A stretch of DNA of 64,000 nt from Marinobacter pelagius. GTDB taxonomy: Bacteria; Pseudomonadota; Gammaproteobacteria; Pseudomonadales; Oleiphilaceae. The first letter of the stretch is position 1; every line of letters begins with the position of its first letter. The position numbers and the translations under genes are program-made. The stretch spans positions 230,811-294,810 of the forward strand of contig NZ_FOUR01000006.1 in NCBI RefSeq assembly GCF_900114925.1. The letters run 5' to 3'. The notes under the pieces were generated by a model. That model ran no database searches, was not told where the DNA came from, and was given only the letters and a program-made list of their open reading frames with translations. This document shows positions 17,357 through 27,725 of the stretch, piece after piece.

Positions 17357-18520
17357 TCAGCTGACCCGACGATAACCGCCTTCCAGGCCATTTTTCGACA
17401 ATACCCACTGCCACAGCTGGATATCCCGGGACCGAAAGGCCCCGGCACAGGACAGCAGGTAATACTCCCACATCCGGTAAAAGCGCTTGCCGAGCTGCTC
17501 CCGGAACTGTGGCCAGGCCACCTTGAAGTTGTCGTACCAGGCCATCAGGGTCCGGTCATAGTCGGCGCCGAAGTTGTGCAGGTCTTCCACCACGAACAGT
17601 CGATCGGCGGCATCGGTGATCTGGCTCAGTGAGGGCAATTCCCCGTTGGGGAAGATGTACTTGTCAATCCAGGGATCGGCGCCCCCGGACCGGTTATTGC
17701 TGCCAATGGTATGCAGCAGGAACAGGCCATCCTCTTTCAGGCAGCGATGGGCCACATCCATGAACGTGCGGTAGTTCTTGCGCCCGACATGTTCGAACAT
17801 GCCGACACTGACCACCCGGTCAAACTTCTCGTTCACTTCCCGGTAATCCTGCAGACGAAACTCCAGTGGCAGGTCCGGATAACGGTCACGGGCCCAGGCG
17901 GTCTGCTCCTTCGAGATGGTCACCCCGACGCATTCCACGCCATAGTGCTCGGCGGCGTAGCTCATGAAGCTGCCCCAGCCGCAGCCGATGTCCAGCACCC
18001 GCATTCCGGGCTCCAGCTTGAGTTTCTGGCAGATCAGGTCGAGCTTTGCTTCCTGCGCCTGCTCCAGGTTGCTGGCGTTTTTCCAGTAACCACAGGTGTA
18101 GGTCATCCGGGAGTCGAGCATGGCGCCATAGAACGCGTTGCCCAGATCGTAGTGCTGCTCCCCTACCTGCCAGGACCGCCGTGAATCCTGGCGGTTCAGC
18201 AATCTTGCCTTGAGGGCATGAAACATGACGCGGGAAGGCCGTACCTTGTGATGCAGTCGCGCCCGGAGCAGGCGATGGAAGAACTCGTCGAGCCGGTCAC
18301 ACTCCCAGTCGCCGTCCATGTAGCTTTCACCAAGCCCCAGGTTGCCCCGGGCAAACACCCGGTCGGCGACACCGGGCGCATTGAGCCGCATGTCCCAGGG
18401 GGCTTGGCCGTCCAGGCGAATGCCTGCCTCGGTCAGCAACTCCGCCATGTAACGCTCGGATGCGGGCATTCTCCGTTCCCGCAGATTGGTCAGACGCTGG
18501 TTCGACGCAACTTGAGGCAA
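17357..18520 (-). CDS. cfa: Cyclopropane-fatty-acyl-phospholipid synthase
   Basis: A 387-residue S-adenosylmethionine-dependent enzyme that adds a methylene bridge to unsaturated membrane lipids. The sequence tracks E. coli Cfa closely: LGLGESYMDGDWECDRLD, the SAM motif VLDIGCGWGSF, GVTISKEQ, SVGMFEHVG, DPWIDKYIFPNG and HNFGADYDRTLMAW. The start is set at a TTG (18518-18520) because an excellent GGAGGA site lies 6 bases upstream and the resulting length matches the 382 residues of E. coli Cfa; the first in-frame ATG downstream would remove 17 residues. Confidence 0.9.
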   Translation of the reverse strand: MPQVASNQRLTNLRERRMPASERYMAELLTEAGIRLDGQAPWDMRLNAPGVADRVFARGNLGLGESYMDGDWECDRLDEFFHRLLRARLHHKVRPSRVMFHALKARLLNRQDSRRSWQVGEQHYDLGNAFYGAMLDSRMTYTCGYWKNASNLEQAQEAKLDLICQKLKLEPGMRVLDIGCGWGSFMSYAAEHYGVECVGVTISKEQTAWARDRYPDLPLEFRLQDYREVNEKFDRVVSVGMFEHVGRKNYRTFMDVAHRCLKEDGLFLLHTIGSNNRSGGADPWIDKYIFPNGELPSLSQITDAADRLFVVEDLHNFGADYDRTLMAWYDNFKVAWPQFREQLGKRFYRMWEYYLLSCAGAFRSRDIQLWQWVLSKNGLEGGYRRVS

Positions 18521-18691
18521 AACCGCTCCTCCTTTCCAGATCCAGAACAAACGTGACGACACGGTTGCCGTGAAAAAGAAAGCTTCCTTAACGATAACCT
18601 TAGTCAAAAATCGGGAGGCCGGGGTTTGAATTTCTCAATAAGAACAATAGCCGGGGCTGGTGTACCCCGGCAGAGAGGTCAAGGTATGAGA

Positions 18692-19543
18692 TCAGCGCAG
18701 GATGACCAGGGGCTTTTTTGCAGTCTTGAGCATGGTTGTGGTGGTGCTGCCCACCAGGAACTGACGAATACGGGAGTGGCCGTAAGCCCCCATCACCAGG
18801 ATGTCGATATCGTGCTCTTGCTGGTATTGATGCAGGGCCGGTTCAACATCGCCGGCACGGATCGCAAGGGTAATCTCGCTCTCCAGTCCCGAAAGCATGC
18901 TTTCCGCCTTTTTCAGCTGCTCCCACCGATCGCTGGTATCGGGGCCAATCATCACCAGATGCAGCGGCATGCCCTTCAATACCGGGCTGCCCGCCAGCAG
19001 CTCAACACCCTTGAATGCAGTCGCGCTGCCATCGAACGCCAGCATCGCACTCTTCGGCTCGGCGTATTCATCCGGCACCAGCAGGATCGGCCGATGGACA
19101 CTGCGGATTACGGTCTCCAGCTGGCTGCCGATGTGAATGTCCCGGTCCGAACTGCTCTCGCCATGCAACCCCATGACCAGCAAGCGGGTCTGGTTCTCCA
19201 GTGCCAGCAGGGATTCAGTCAACTCGTCGTGGCGTTGGCGTTTGGTCACGTCGGCAATGCCGGCCTGTTTGACACGCTGCTCCGCCTCGTCAAGCAGGTG
19301 ATGGCCGTGCTCCAGTGCAAGCTTTGCCCGTTTGCGATCCAGATCTGCCAGCTCATCCAGCAGGTGTTCCCGGCTACCAAGGCCGATGCTGCCGGCAAGG
19401 TCCGGTTCCGCCGGATAACGTTCCTGGTCCAGAACGTGCAGGAGCACCAGGGGCGCATCCATGTGCCGCCCTGCCCAGGCTGCGTAATCACACACTGCCG
19501 GAGCCGCGCGGGAGCCATCGATACAGGCCACTACATTCAACAT
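18692..19543 (-). CDS. Tandem-domain universal stress protein
   Basis: A 283-residue protein with two UspA domains (about 1-145 and 150-283). Each has an ATP-binding-type loop: GLHGESSSDRDIHIGS in the first half and GAYGHSRIRQFLVGS in the second, following the G-x2-G-x9-G-S pattern. Cytoplasmic; expected to aid survival under starvation or stress. Transcribed alone, divergent from the DUF4010 gene, with a 238-base gap (19544-19781) in which no clear operator was found. Confidence 0.9.
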   Translation of the reverse strand: MLNVVACIDGSRAAPAVCDYAAWAGRHMDAPLVLLHVLDQERYPAEPDLAGSIGLGSREHLLDELADLDRKRAKLALEHGHHLLDEAEQRVKQAGIADVTKRQRHDELTESLLALENQTRLLVMGLHGESSSDRDIHIGSQLETVIRSVHRPILLVPDEYAEPKSAMLAFDGSATAFKGVELLAGSPVLKGMPLHLVMIGPDTSDRWEQLKKAESMLSGLESEITLAIRAGDVEPALHQYQQEHDIDILVMGAYGHSRIRQFLVGSTTTTMLKTAKKPLVILR

Positions 19544-19781
19544 GTCTACCTCGCCTCCGGGATCGTTATGATCGTTTTTGTGTCCGTTTCATGCCAATAA
19601 CCACCTTATCTGCCGCCTGTTCGAAGTCAAACAAATCCCGGCATTTATCGGGACAGACGTGAGCCGCATCAACAGAACCACCGGGCGGGTTTGCAAACAC
19701 CTGCCATTACAGTAAAACTCTTGAAAAAAGCCCGTCGAATTAATCGCCAGCGACAGCAAAACCCGGAGTTCCTGCCCACAC

Positions 19782-21062
19782 ATGGATGACGTAGCGAGCC
19801 AGTTCATCACGTCCAACCAGACCATCATCAACCTTGCGGTAGCCCTGCTCCTCGGTGCCATTATCGGCCTGGAACGGGGGTGGGATGCCCGGGAACAGAA
19901 GTCCGGGGAGCGCATCGCCGGAATCCGAACCTTTGCCCTTATCGGTTTGCTTGGTGGCGTCTCGGGGGTACTGGCACGGGAGATCACCGAATGGGCCTTC
20001 CCGGTCCTGCTGGTCTGTGTCGTGGCTATGGCCATTGTTGCCTATAGCGAACGGCTGGAGCACATCCGCAACTTCAGCATCACAGGCATGGTCGGCATGG
20101 TGCTGACGTTCTGTTTCGGCACCATCGCAGTGGTCGTGGACCCGGTCATGGCGACAGCAGCAGCCGTGGTGACGGCCATCATTCTGGACAACAAGGAAGA
20201 GATTCACGGCTGGGTCAACAAACTCAAGGCTCATGAACTCGACGCAGCCTTGAAACTGCTGCTGATCTCGGTCGTGATGCTGCCTCTGCTGCCGAACGAA
20301 GCCATGGGGCCCGGAGGGGTTCTGAACCCCCGTGAAATCTGGTGGATGGTGGTGATGATTGCCTCCATCTCCTTCGTCGGCTATTTCGCGATCCGGGTGG
20401 CAGGCACCCGCAAGGGCATCCTCTTTACCAGCCTGTTTGCCGGGCTCAGTTCGTCCACGGCACTGACCCTGCATTTCGCCCGGCAGTCAGCCCGTAATCC
20501 GGAACTGAGCCCGCAGTTTGCCACCGGTATCCTGATCGCCTGCGGCACCATGTTTCCCCGCATCCTGGTGTACTGCTTTGTCATCAACCGCGATCTGCTG
20601 CCACTGCTGTTCTGGCCGGTTGTGATCATGACAGCCCTGCTTTATGGTCCGGCCCTGGTCATCTGGCGTCGCAACTCGGAGAAACTGAAAGTTTCCCAGC
20701 CGACCCTGAACCAGAACCCGCTGGATCTGACTTCAGCCCTGGTGTTCGGCCTGCTGCTGACCGCCATTCTCCTGCTCGGGGAATTCCTGAAGAACTGGCT
20801 CGGCGATGCCGGTATTTACCTGTTGGCGGCCAGCTCCGGTGTCGCCGATGTCGATGCCATCACCCTGTCACTCACCCGCATGTCCAACGACTCCCTGGCA
20901 ATGGGCACTGCGGTTGTCGGGATCGTCCTGGCCGCTGCCGTCAACAACCTGGTCAAATCGGGCATGGCCTGGGGCATAGGTAACCGGCGGCTGGGACTGC
21001 TTGTTGCCGGACCGATGGTGATTTCTCTGGTGGCGGGTCTTGCGGTTGCCTGGTTTCAGTAG
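19782..21062 (+). CDS. MgtC/SapB and DUF4010 membrane protein
   Basis: A 426-residue polytopic membrane protein. The N-terminal 130 residues carry the MgtC/SapB hallmark (LLGAIIGLERGWDAREQ, AGIRTFALIGLLGG) and the rest is DUF4010, about 11 hydrophobic segments in all. The C-terminal LAASSGVADVDAITLSL segment is typical of the family. A transport or ion-homeostasis role is often assumed, without biochemical proof. Convergent with alkB, 11 bases between stops. Confidence 0.85.
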   Translation: MDDVASQFITSNQTIINLAVALLLGAIIGLERGWDAREQKSGERIAGIRTFALIGLLGGVSGVLAREITEWAFPVLLVCVVAMAIVAYSERLEHIRNFSITGMVGMVLTFCFGTIAVVVDPVMATAAAVVTAIILDNKEEIHGWVNKLKAHELDAALKLLLISVVMLPLLPNEAMGPGGVLNPREIWWMVVMIASISFVGYFAIRVAGTRKGILFTSLFAGLSSSTALTLHFARQSARNPELSPQFATGILIACGTMFPRILVYCFVINRDLLPLLFWPVVIMTALLYGPALVIWRRNSEKLKVSQPTLNQNPLDLTSALVFGLLLTAILLLGEFLKNWLGDAGIYLLAASSGVADVDAITLSLTRMSNDSLAMGTAVVGIVLAAAVNNLVKSGMAWGIGNRRLGLLVAGPMVISLVAGLAVAWFQ

Positions 21063-21073
21063 CCTGGAAAAAG

Positions 21074-21724
21074 CTAACCGGCCTTCCGGAATGTCAGGTT
21101 GTAACGGCAAGCGCCGGTCAACGGGTGATCACCAGCCTTCAGGGTCAGAACCCCATGGTAATGGCGTCGGGCCAGGCCACCCCAGACCACCACATCGCCA
21201 TGACCGAGCGGCACTCGCACCGGCCGGTCACTGCGCCGGGGCCCGCCAAACTGGAAAACAATGGGCAGCCCCAATGACACGGACACAATGGGCTGGCTGA
21301 AATCCTGCTCATCCCGATCCTGATGCAAACCCATTTTCGCCCCCGGCTGGTAACGGTTGATCAGGCAGGCATCCGGCACGAAGTTCTCGAAGCCGGCCTC
21401 GGCCGCCGCCTCTGACGCAAGCTTCAGAAACAGCTCCGGCATCCGGGGCCAGGCTTGGCCGGTGACCGGATCCCGGGGTTCGTAGCGATACCCCCGCCGA
21501 TCGGTGACCCAGCCAAGCTCACCGCAGCAGGTCATCGCCGCCGACATGGTATGGCCACCCGGCGTTTGCATGTGGCGGAACGGCGACTGTGAGGCGACCA
21601 GATCAATGGCGGCCAGTAATCCCGGCCCCGCCTTTCCTGCAAATCCCCTAAGCACCACCGCGCCTTCGGCAATGGTTTCCCGGCGCGGTTCAACGCCCTC
21701 GCCATCAAACAGATCAAGTGTCAT
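21074..21724 (-). CDS. alkB: DNA oxidative demethylase AlkB
   Basis: A 216-residue Fe(II)/2-oxoglutarate dioxygenase that removes 1-methyladenine and 3-methylcytosine damage. The iron triad is visible as H and D in GLHQDRDEQDFS and the H in ARRHYHGV; the 2-oxoglutarate arginines lie in CRYNLTFRKAG. The size equals E. coli AlkB (216 residues). It is not in an ada operon here; no Ada-type box was noticed in the 84-base gap to the HD-GYP gene. Confidence 0.93.
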   Translation of the reverse strand: MTLDLFDGEGVEPRRETIAEGAVVLRGFAGKAGPGLLAAIDLVASQSPFRHMQTPGGHTMSAAMTCCGELGWVTDRRGYRYEPRDPVTGQAWPRMPELFLKLASEAAAEAGFENFVPDACLINRYQPGAKMGLHQDRDEQDFSQPIVSVSLGLPIVFQFGGPRRSDRPVRVPLGHGDVVVWGGLARRHYHGVLTLKAGDHPLTGACRYNLTFRKAG

Positions 21725-21808
21725 AACTTACGACTTTGTATGGAAAAACCGGAAAGTTCCGACTAAACAGTCTACCCTTTTAACCGGGTTTTCAAGTAAG
21801 GATGAACG

Positions 21809-24637
21809 ATGTACCTCAAGAGCCAGTCGGCCCAGATTTCCCTGGCTTTACTGATCGCCTCGGCGATTACCTCCGGCATGCTGGTATTGGCCCTGGTGCT
21901 GCTCGGGCAGAGTTTCCATGGCATGGAGAGCGCCAAGGTCTCGGCAGCCAGCGCTACCGCAAGGCAGCTGGCTGTCAGCGTCGACGACCGTATCAATGCC
22001 ATCACCGCCCCACCCTCGACGGCCCTTGCTGTTCTGAGCCATGATCCCCTGGCCACAAGCCAGACCGACGACGAGCGGATTGAACGGATCGACGTACTGG
22101 CTGACATACTGCAAAGCAGCGACATTGTCAGTGCTGTCTACGCCGGCTGGAGCGACGGGGATTTCTTCCTGCTGCGCAAGGTTCGCAGTTCCGGAGCCCT
22201 GCAGTTCCCGGATGCGCCTGACGGCACCCACTACCTGCTGCAGTCCGTTACCCGGGAAGCCGGCAGTGTTACCGGTGAATGGCAGTTCTACGATGCCGGA
22301 ATGAAACTGATTGGTCGCAGGGAGGTGCCCGACTACACCTTTGACCCGAGAACGCGACCCTGGTTCGAGGCGGCAGCAGACTCCCCCAAGACCGAGCTTT
22401 CCACTCCCTATGTGTTCTTTACCACCCACGAAACCGGCCTTACTCTCTCGCGCCGCAGCTCCGGCTTCGATTCCGGGGCTGGTTCGGCCGTGTTCGGAAT
22501 CGATGTCACCGTCACCGACCTGAGCAGCCATCTGAACCAGCTGCGCCAGACACCAGGCACCCGCATTGCCATCGTCAACCAGCAGGGCCAGGTGCTCGCC
22601 GATTCTTCCGGCCGGACGGAAGCAGGCAACATCGTCTCAACGGTACTGGACCAGGGTGGACAGCCGGTAGCCGGTGCTGCGGTCCGCCTTTTCAACGCAG
22701 AAGATAGGAACTGGTATGGCATTCGCGAACCACTGAACGCTCTGGCGGACGAACAGCTCCAGGTGGCCGTGGCCATTCCCTCGGACGAATTGCTGGCCGA
22801 TGTCTGGGCCGCGCTGACCCGGCAAACCCTGATCGCCGGGGGCATTGGTGTCGCCCTGCTCGTTGTCGCCTGGTTCCTCGGACGGCGCGTGGGGCGCCCC
22901 CTGGAGAGGCTGACCGAACAGGTTGGCAGGCTGTCCCGCTTCCGGTTCGATACCCAGGTCCGCTCGGACTCCCATATCCGTGAAGCGCATCAGCTGGGCG
23001 TGGCCCTGGACGACATGTCCAGCACCATTCGCAGCTTCCAGAACATTGCCTCGGTCCTGAACCGGGGCCAGGATCTGAACCAGCTGCTGCAGGATATCCT
23101 CGAACAGATCGTCCACATCGTCGGCCAGGAGCGCGGTGGCATCTACCTGTTCAGCAAACAGGAGCAGGAGCTGCGGCTGGCTGTGGACCAGCACTCCGAA
23201 CTCCCGGACCGCATCGAAAACATCAACACCAGCATCGACGACAGTGACCTGATTCGCGAACTACGCCAGCATATAGGCGGCCACCCGGTGTTCGCGATCC
23301 TGCGCAACCGCCGGAAAAAACTGGTGGGTGTGCTGGTGATCGAAATGGAGCACGGAGAACACACCCACCTCAGCGATGATCTTATCGTCTTTGTCGATGA
23401 AATCGCCGGTTCCGCCGCCGTTGCCATCGAGACACGGGAGTTGCTGGAGAGCCAGCAGGCCCTGCTGGAAGGCATCATCCGGCTGGTGGCCAACGCCATC
23501 GACGCCAAATCCCCGTACACCGGCGGGCACTGCGAACGGGTTCCGAAACTGGCGCAAATGATCCTGGCGGAAGCCGAGGCCAGCAACGAGGGCCGGTTTG
23601 CCGGTTTCTCCATGAGCGATGACGAACGCCATGAATTCGAACTGGCGGCCTGGCTCCATGACTGCGGCAAGATCACCAGCCCGGAATACGTGGTGGACAA
23701 GGCGGTGAAGCTGGAAACCCTGCACAACCGCATCCACGAGATTCGCACGCGATTCGAGGTACTACACCGTGATGCGGAAATCGCCTGCCTGCAGGCCGTG
23801 CTTGATGGCGGGGATGAAAGCGTTGCCCGACAGCAACGTGACCACGTCCAATCACGGCTGCAGGAAGAGTTTGCCTTCCTGGCGCGGGCCAACAGGGGCG
23901 GCGAATCCATGAGTGACGAGGATATCGAACGCATCCGGGCCATTGGCCAGCAGACCTGGCAAAGGCATTTCAGCGACCGCCTGGGCCTGTCCTCCGACGA
24001 ACAGCGACGACTGGACGATGTGCCAGAGCCTGACCTGCCCGCCGAGGAGCACCTGCTGGCCGACAAGCCAGGACATCTCCAGCCCTGGGGGGATCACCGC
24101 CCGCCGGTTGAGAAGGACGACCCACGCAATGTCTGGGGCTTTGACATGGAACTGCCCGAATATGCCTATAACCGGGGCGAAATCCACAATCTGACCGTTG
24201 CAAAAGGCACCCTCACCGATGAGGAGCGGTTCAAGATCAATGAGCACATCGTCCAGACCATCTGCATGCTCGACGCCCTGCCCCTGCCCGATCGCCTGGC
24301 CAATGTGCCCCGCCTTGCCGGCACCCACCATGAGAGGATGGATGGCCAGGGCTATCCCTGCGGCCTGACCGCCGAGCAGATGGGTATCCCGGAAAGAATC
24401 ATGGCTGTGGCCGATGTGTTCGAGGCACTGACAGCCGTCGACCGGCCTTACAAGGAAGGCAAGACCCTGACCCAGGCGCTGACCATCATGTCGGGCATGG
24501 TGGATAACGGCCACATCGATCGCGAGACCTTTGAGCTGTTTGTGTGCTCCGGTACCTACCTGCGCTATGGTGAGCAACACCTGCGACCGGAACAGATCGA
24601 TCAGGTGGATGAAAGCCAGTTCATGAATCGGAACTGA
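21809..24637 (+). CDS. Membrane sensor with dCache, HAMP, GAF and HD-GYP domains
   Basis: A 942-residue predicted cyclic-di-GMP phosphodiesterase. It has a membrane segment at about 10-32, a double Cache periplasmic sensor (about 35-340) and a second membrane segment near 345-365. HAMP, a GAF-like domain (about 410-560) and a C-terminal HD-GYP domain follow. The HD pair is H617-D618 in WLHDCGKI and the GYP motif is HHERMDGQGYP at 840-850. About 165 residues (roughly 635-800), charged and helix-forming, are inserted between the HD motif and the KGTLTDEERFKINEH segment, which are near neighbours in ordinary HD-GYP proteins. Transcribed alone. Confidence 0.88.
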   Translation: MYLKSQSAQISLALLIASAITSGMLVLALVLLGQSFHGMESAKVSAASATARQLAVSVDDRINAITAPPSTALAVLSHDPLATSQTDDERIERIDVLADILQSSDIVSAVYAGWSDGDFFLLRKVRSSGALQFPDAPDGTHYLLQSVTREAGSVTGEWQFYDAGMKLIGRREVPDYTFDPRTRPWFEAAADSPKTELSTPYVFFTTHETGLTLSRRSSGFDSGAGSAVFGIDVTVTDLSSHLNQLRQTPGTRIAIVNQQGQVLADSSGRTEAGNIVSTVLDQGGQPVAGAAVRLFNAEDRNWYGIREPLNALADEQLQVAVAIPSDELLADVWAALTRQTLIAGGIGVALLVVAWFLGRRVGRPLERLTEQVGRLSRFRFDTQVRSDSHIREAHQLGVALDDMSSTIRSFQNIASVLNRGQDLNQLLQDILEQIVHIVGQERGGIYLFSKQEQELRLAVDQHSELPDRIENINTSIDDSDLIRELRQHIGGHPVFAILRNRRKKLVGVLVIEMEHGEHTHLSDDLIVFVDEIAGSAAVAIETRELLESQQALLEGIIRLVANAIDAKSPYTGGHCERVPKLAQMILAEAEASNEGRFAGFSMSDDERHEFELAAWLHDCGKITSPEYVVDKAVKLETLHNRIHEIRTRFEVLHRDAEIACLQAVLDGGDESVARQQRDHVQSRLQEEFAFLARANRGGESMSDEDIERIRAIGQQTWQRHFSDRLGLSSDEQRRLDDVPEPDLPAEEHLLADKPGHLQPWGDHRPPVEKDDPRNVWGFDMELPEYAYNRGEIHNLTVAKGTLTDEERFKINEHIVQTICMLDALPLPDRLANVPRLAGTHHERMDGQGYPCGLTAEQMGIPERIMAVADVFEALTAVDRPYKEGKTLTQALTIMSGMVDNGHIDRETFELFVCSGTYLRYGEQHLRPEQIDQVDESQFMNRN

Positions 24638-24687
24638 AAAACACGTATATTCTCAAGTCGTATTTTCGCTGGAGCAAGGACAACCTG

Positions 24688-25467
24688 ATGCTGTTTGCAA
24701 TCATTATCGGCGGCCTGATTGGCTATGCATTCGGAAAATTCACCGGATTTCTCATCGGTGCCGCCATCGGCGCGTTTCTGTTCAACCGCGCCAAGGCCCG
24801 CCTGATCGGCAAACTCCAGAACATCCAGAGTGGATTCCTGGAGTCGGTGTTCGCAGTGATGGGGGCGCTGTGCAAGGCTGACGGGGTGGTCACCCGGGAC
24901 GAGATCCAGATGGCCGAGTCCATGTTCGCTCGGTTCCGGCTCAATCATAAGCAGCGGGAAGCTGCCAAACAGGCCTTCAACCGGGGCAAATCAGAGGGTT
25001 TTGACCTGGATGCCGAGCTGGACCGGTTCATGCGCCTGAGCGCACGCCAACCGGCCCTGCTGCAGATGTTTCTCCAGGTACAGGTGTCTGCGGTGGCTGC
25101 CGACGGCGTGGTCCATCCGGAAGAGCACCAGATGCTGGTGCGTATCGCCCGCCGGCTGGGACTGCCGGAAAGCCAGGTCGACCAGCTCGAAGCCATGCTG
25201 CGCGGTGCCCATGCAGGCCAGGCGGGCGCCGGCCAGCGCTCCACCAGCGACCAGCTCGACGATGCCTACAAGGCACTGGGTGTATCACCATCCGCCAGTG
25301 ACGAGGAAATCAAGAAGGTCTACCGCAAACTGATGAGTGAAAACCATCCGGACAAACTCGCCGGCAAGGGACTACCCGAGAGCATGCGGGAAATGGCCGA
25401 AGAACGTACCCGCGAGATCAGCCACGCCTACGACGTGATCAAGGACGCCCGCAAGAAAGCGGGTTAA
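24688..25467 (+). CDS. djlA: DjlA-type membrane-anchored J-domain co-chaperone
   Basis: A 259-residue protein with an N-terminal glycine-rich membrane segment (LFAIIIGGLIGYAFGKFTGF), a TerB-like helical domain (about 55-165) and a C-terminal J domain (about 190-259) with the HPD tripeptide in ENHPDKLAGKG. This order is diagnostic for DjlA, a DnaK co-chaperone at the inner membrane. It is 50 bases after the HD-GYP gene, same strand. Confidence 0.9.
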   Translation: MLFAIIIGGLIGYAFGKFTGFLIGAAIGAFLFNRAKARLIGKLQNIQSGFLESVFAVMGALCKADGVVTRDEIQMAESMFARFRLNHKQREAAKQAFNRGKSEGFDLDAELDRFMRLSARQPALLQMFLQVQVSAVAADGVVHPEEHQMLVRIARRLGLPESQVDQLEAMLRGAHAGQAGAGQRSTSDQLDDAYKALGVSPSASDEEIKKVYRKLMSENHPDKLAGKGLPESMREMAEERTREISHAYDVIKDARKKAG

Positions 25468-25485
25468 TCAGAGACTCCTGAACCC

Positions 25486-26094
25486 TCAGAACCAGCGTGG
25501 CACCCGGTTCCGGTAATGCTCATAGGCATCACCGAACTGCCGTGCCAATGCCTTCTCCTCTTCCCTCGCCTGCCTCATGATCACCGTGACCCCGGTGATC
25601 AGGCAAACCAGCGAAAAGACGCTTGGCAATGCCAGGAAGAAGCCCAGCTGGCCGGTGATGACGGCGAGGAACAGCGGATTTCGGCTGCGGGCAAACGGGC
25701 CTTCCGTGATAAGTTTCTGGCGTCCTCCCCCGGCGTCAATGCCGGAGCGCCAGTCCTCATGCATGTAGGCCTGCAGGTAGTTTATGCCGGCAAAGGACGC
25801 CAGCAGCAACAGCATCCCCACCAGCAACACCGGCCAATGGTACAGCGGGCCAAACACTCCCAACCACGGATCAATATCCGCAAACACGCGCACCACGCAC
25901 ACGCCGAGGATAGCCGCACGGAACAGGTTAAAGGTATGGCGGTGCCACCAGGGCGCGGAGCCACGCTTGCCATAACTGATATGGGAAAACTTGAGCCGGT
26001 CATAGAGCCCGAGCGTCCGGCCGGCGAATTGCAGGCCGATCATCAGGAAAAAGATGCCCAGGAAATGCCTGACCAGCGGTTCGATAAGATCCAT
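25486..26094 (-). CDS. Isoprenylcysteine-carboxyl-methyltransferase-like membrane protein
   Basis: A 202-residue protein with about five hydrophobic segments. The C-terminal half has the ICMT/PEMT-type SAM-binding pattern: TEGPFARSRNPLFLAVI followed by the RxEEKALARQFGDAYEHYRNRVPRW ending. Bacterial members methylate small or lipid substrates; the true substrate is unknown. Convergent with djlA, 18 bases between stops. Confidence 0.8.
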   Translation of the reverse strand: MDLIEPLVRHFLGIFFLMIGLQFAGRTLGLYDRLKFSHISYGKRGSAPWWHRHTFNLFRAAILGVCVVRVFADIDPWLGVFGPLYHWPVLLVGMLLLLASFAGINYLQAYMHEDWRSGIDAGGGRQKLITEGPFARSRNPLFLAVITGQLGFFLALPSVFSLVCLITGVTVIMRQAREEEKALARQFGDAYEHYRNRVPRWF

Positions 26095-26237
26095 CAGGTG
26101 CGCTTACTGCAGAATTGATCTGCAAGCTTATTATCTGAAACCACTGATGAAAAGTGTCTTTTTACTACCTGAAATGACATGTCGTCACGTTAGGGATTGG
26201 GATAGAGTTGCAGAAGAATTCTCAAGGAGCTTATCCC

Positions 26238-27725
26238 ATGTCCAGCCCAGACCTGCCAGAGCGTGTCCACGCCTTCTCCGATGACGCCCTCGGCCATGAC
26301 GACGCCACCGGGCTGGCGCAAAGACTCCGCCGCCGGGAAGTCTCCAATGCCGAGGTAGCCGAAGCGGCGACCCGGCGGGCCCGGCTGGTCGAGCCACGGC
26401 TGCATGGCGTGGTGGCGGAGAACTATGATCTGGCCCTGGACGCGGCCAGGCGCCTGGACAATGAACGCCCGGGCGGCAATCCAGGGTTCTTCCGGGGCGT
26501 GCCCACCTTCATCAAGGACAACCTCAACGTGGCCGGGCTGCCCACCCGACACGGCTCGGCAGCCATCCCCGACAACACCGCAAAGGCCACCAGCCCTTTT
26601 GCCCAGCAGCTGCTGGTTCAGGGGTACGTGTGCCTGGGCAAGAGCTCGCTGCCCGAGTTCGGCTTCAACGCGACAACGGAACCGGCCCACGCCGAACCGA
26701 CCCGCAATCCCTGGAATCTGGCTTACTCCACGGGCGCTTCCTCAGGTGGCTCCGCCGCCCTGGTGGCTGCCGGCGTGGTGCCTGTGGCCCACGCCAATGA
26801 CGGCGGCGGTTCGATCCGTATCCCCGCTGCCTGCTGCGGCCTGGTGGGGCTCAAACCCACCCGCGGCCGCCTGGTGGACAACGATGCGGTTCACTCCCTG
26901 CCCATCAACATCATCAGCGATGGTATTGTCAGCCGTTCGGTGCGGGACACCGCGAATTTCCTGGCCGAGTCCGAACTCTGGTTCCGCAACCCGAAACTGC
27001 CTCGTGTGGGCCGGGTTGACGGCCCCTCCGGCCGAAAGTTGCGGATCGGACTGGTGGTCGATTCGATCAATGGCCACCGGACCGACAATACGACCCGGAA
27101 AACCGTGGAGGAGACCGCCCGGCGACTGGAACGCCTGGGCCATCAGGTGGTTCCCGTTGCGGTGCCGGTGCCTGAGAGCTTCCCGGATGATTTTGCCCTG
27201 TACTGGGCCCTGCTTGCCTTTGGCGTGAAGGCCAACGGCCACAAACTGCTCAACCCGGGATTCGACAAGCGCAAGGTGGACGGCCTCACCAATGGCCTGG
27301 CGACGATGTTCAAACGCAACTTCTGGCGTTTACCCGGCGCCCTGTGGCGGCTCAGGCGCTCGACGAAGGACTATGCCCGGGCCATGGACGGCTATGACGC
27401 GGTGCTGACCCCGGTGCTGGGCCACACCACGCCGCCCCTGGGCTATCTGAGCCCCGATGTGCCCTTCGAGACCCTGTTCGACCGGCTCACCCGATACGTC
27501 AACTTCACCCCTCTGGCCAATGCTACCGGCGCACCGGCCATTTCACTGCCGGCGGGGCTGACAGAAGACAACCTGCCGGTGTCGGTCCAGTTGATGGGCA
27601 GGCACGGCGGCGAGGCCACCTTGTTGGACCTCGCCTTTGCCCTTGAGGCGGAGCAGCCCTGGCCGACACTCTGGCAGCAGGCTCGACAGGTTCAGGCGGA
27701 AGAAACCGCATCGGCCGGCGGGTAA
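26238..27725 (+). CDS. Amidase (amidase-signature family)
   Basis: A 495-residue Ser-cisSer-Lys hydrolase of amides. The catalytic Lys is in [11 protein letters not shown], and the two serines are in [16 protein letters not shown], followed by the [24 protein letters not shown] signature. The start at 26238 has AAGGAG 7 bases upstream. Substrate unknown; Arg- and Pro-rich changes in the variable C-terminal part give no hint. Its last 34 bases overlap the convergent truC gene. Confidence 0.88.
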   Translation: MSSPDLPERVHAFSDDALGHDDATGLAQRLRRREVSNAEVAEAATRRARLVEPRLHGVVAENYDLALDAARRLDNERPGGNPGFFRGVPTFIKDNLNVAGLPTRHGSAAIPDNTAKATSPFAQQLLVQGYVCLGKSSLPEFGFNATTEPAHAEPTRNPWNLAYSTGASSGGSAALVAAGVVPVAHANDGGGSIRIPAACCGLVGLKPTRGRLVDNDAVHSLPINIISDGIVSRSVRDTANFLAESELWFRNPKLPRVGRVDGPSGRKLRIGLVVDSINGHRTDNTTRKTVEETARRLERLGHQVVPVAVPVPESFPDDFALYWALLAFGVKANGHKLLNPGFDKRKVDGLTNGLATMFKRNFWRLPGALWRLRRSTKDYARAMDGYDAVLTPVLGHTTPPLGYLSPDVPFETLFDRLTRYVNFTPLANATGAPAISLPAGLTEDNLPVSVQLMGRHGGEATLLDLAFALEAEQPWPTLWQQARQVQAEETASAGG

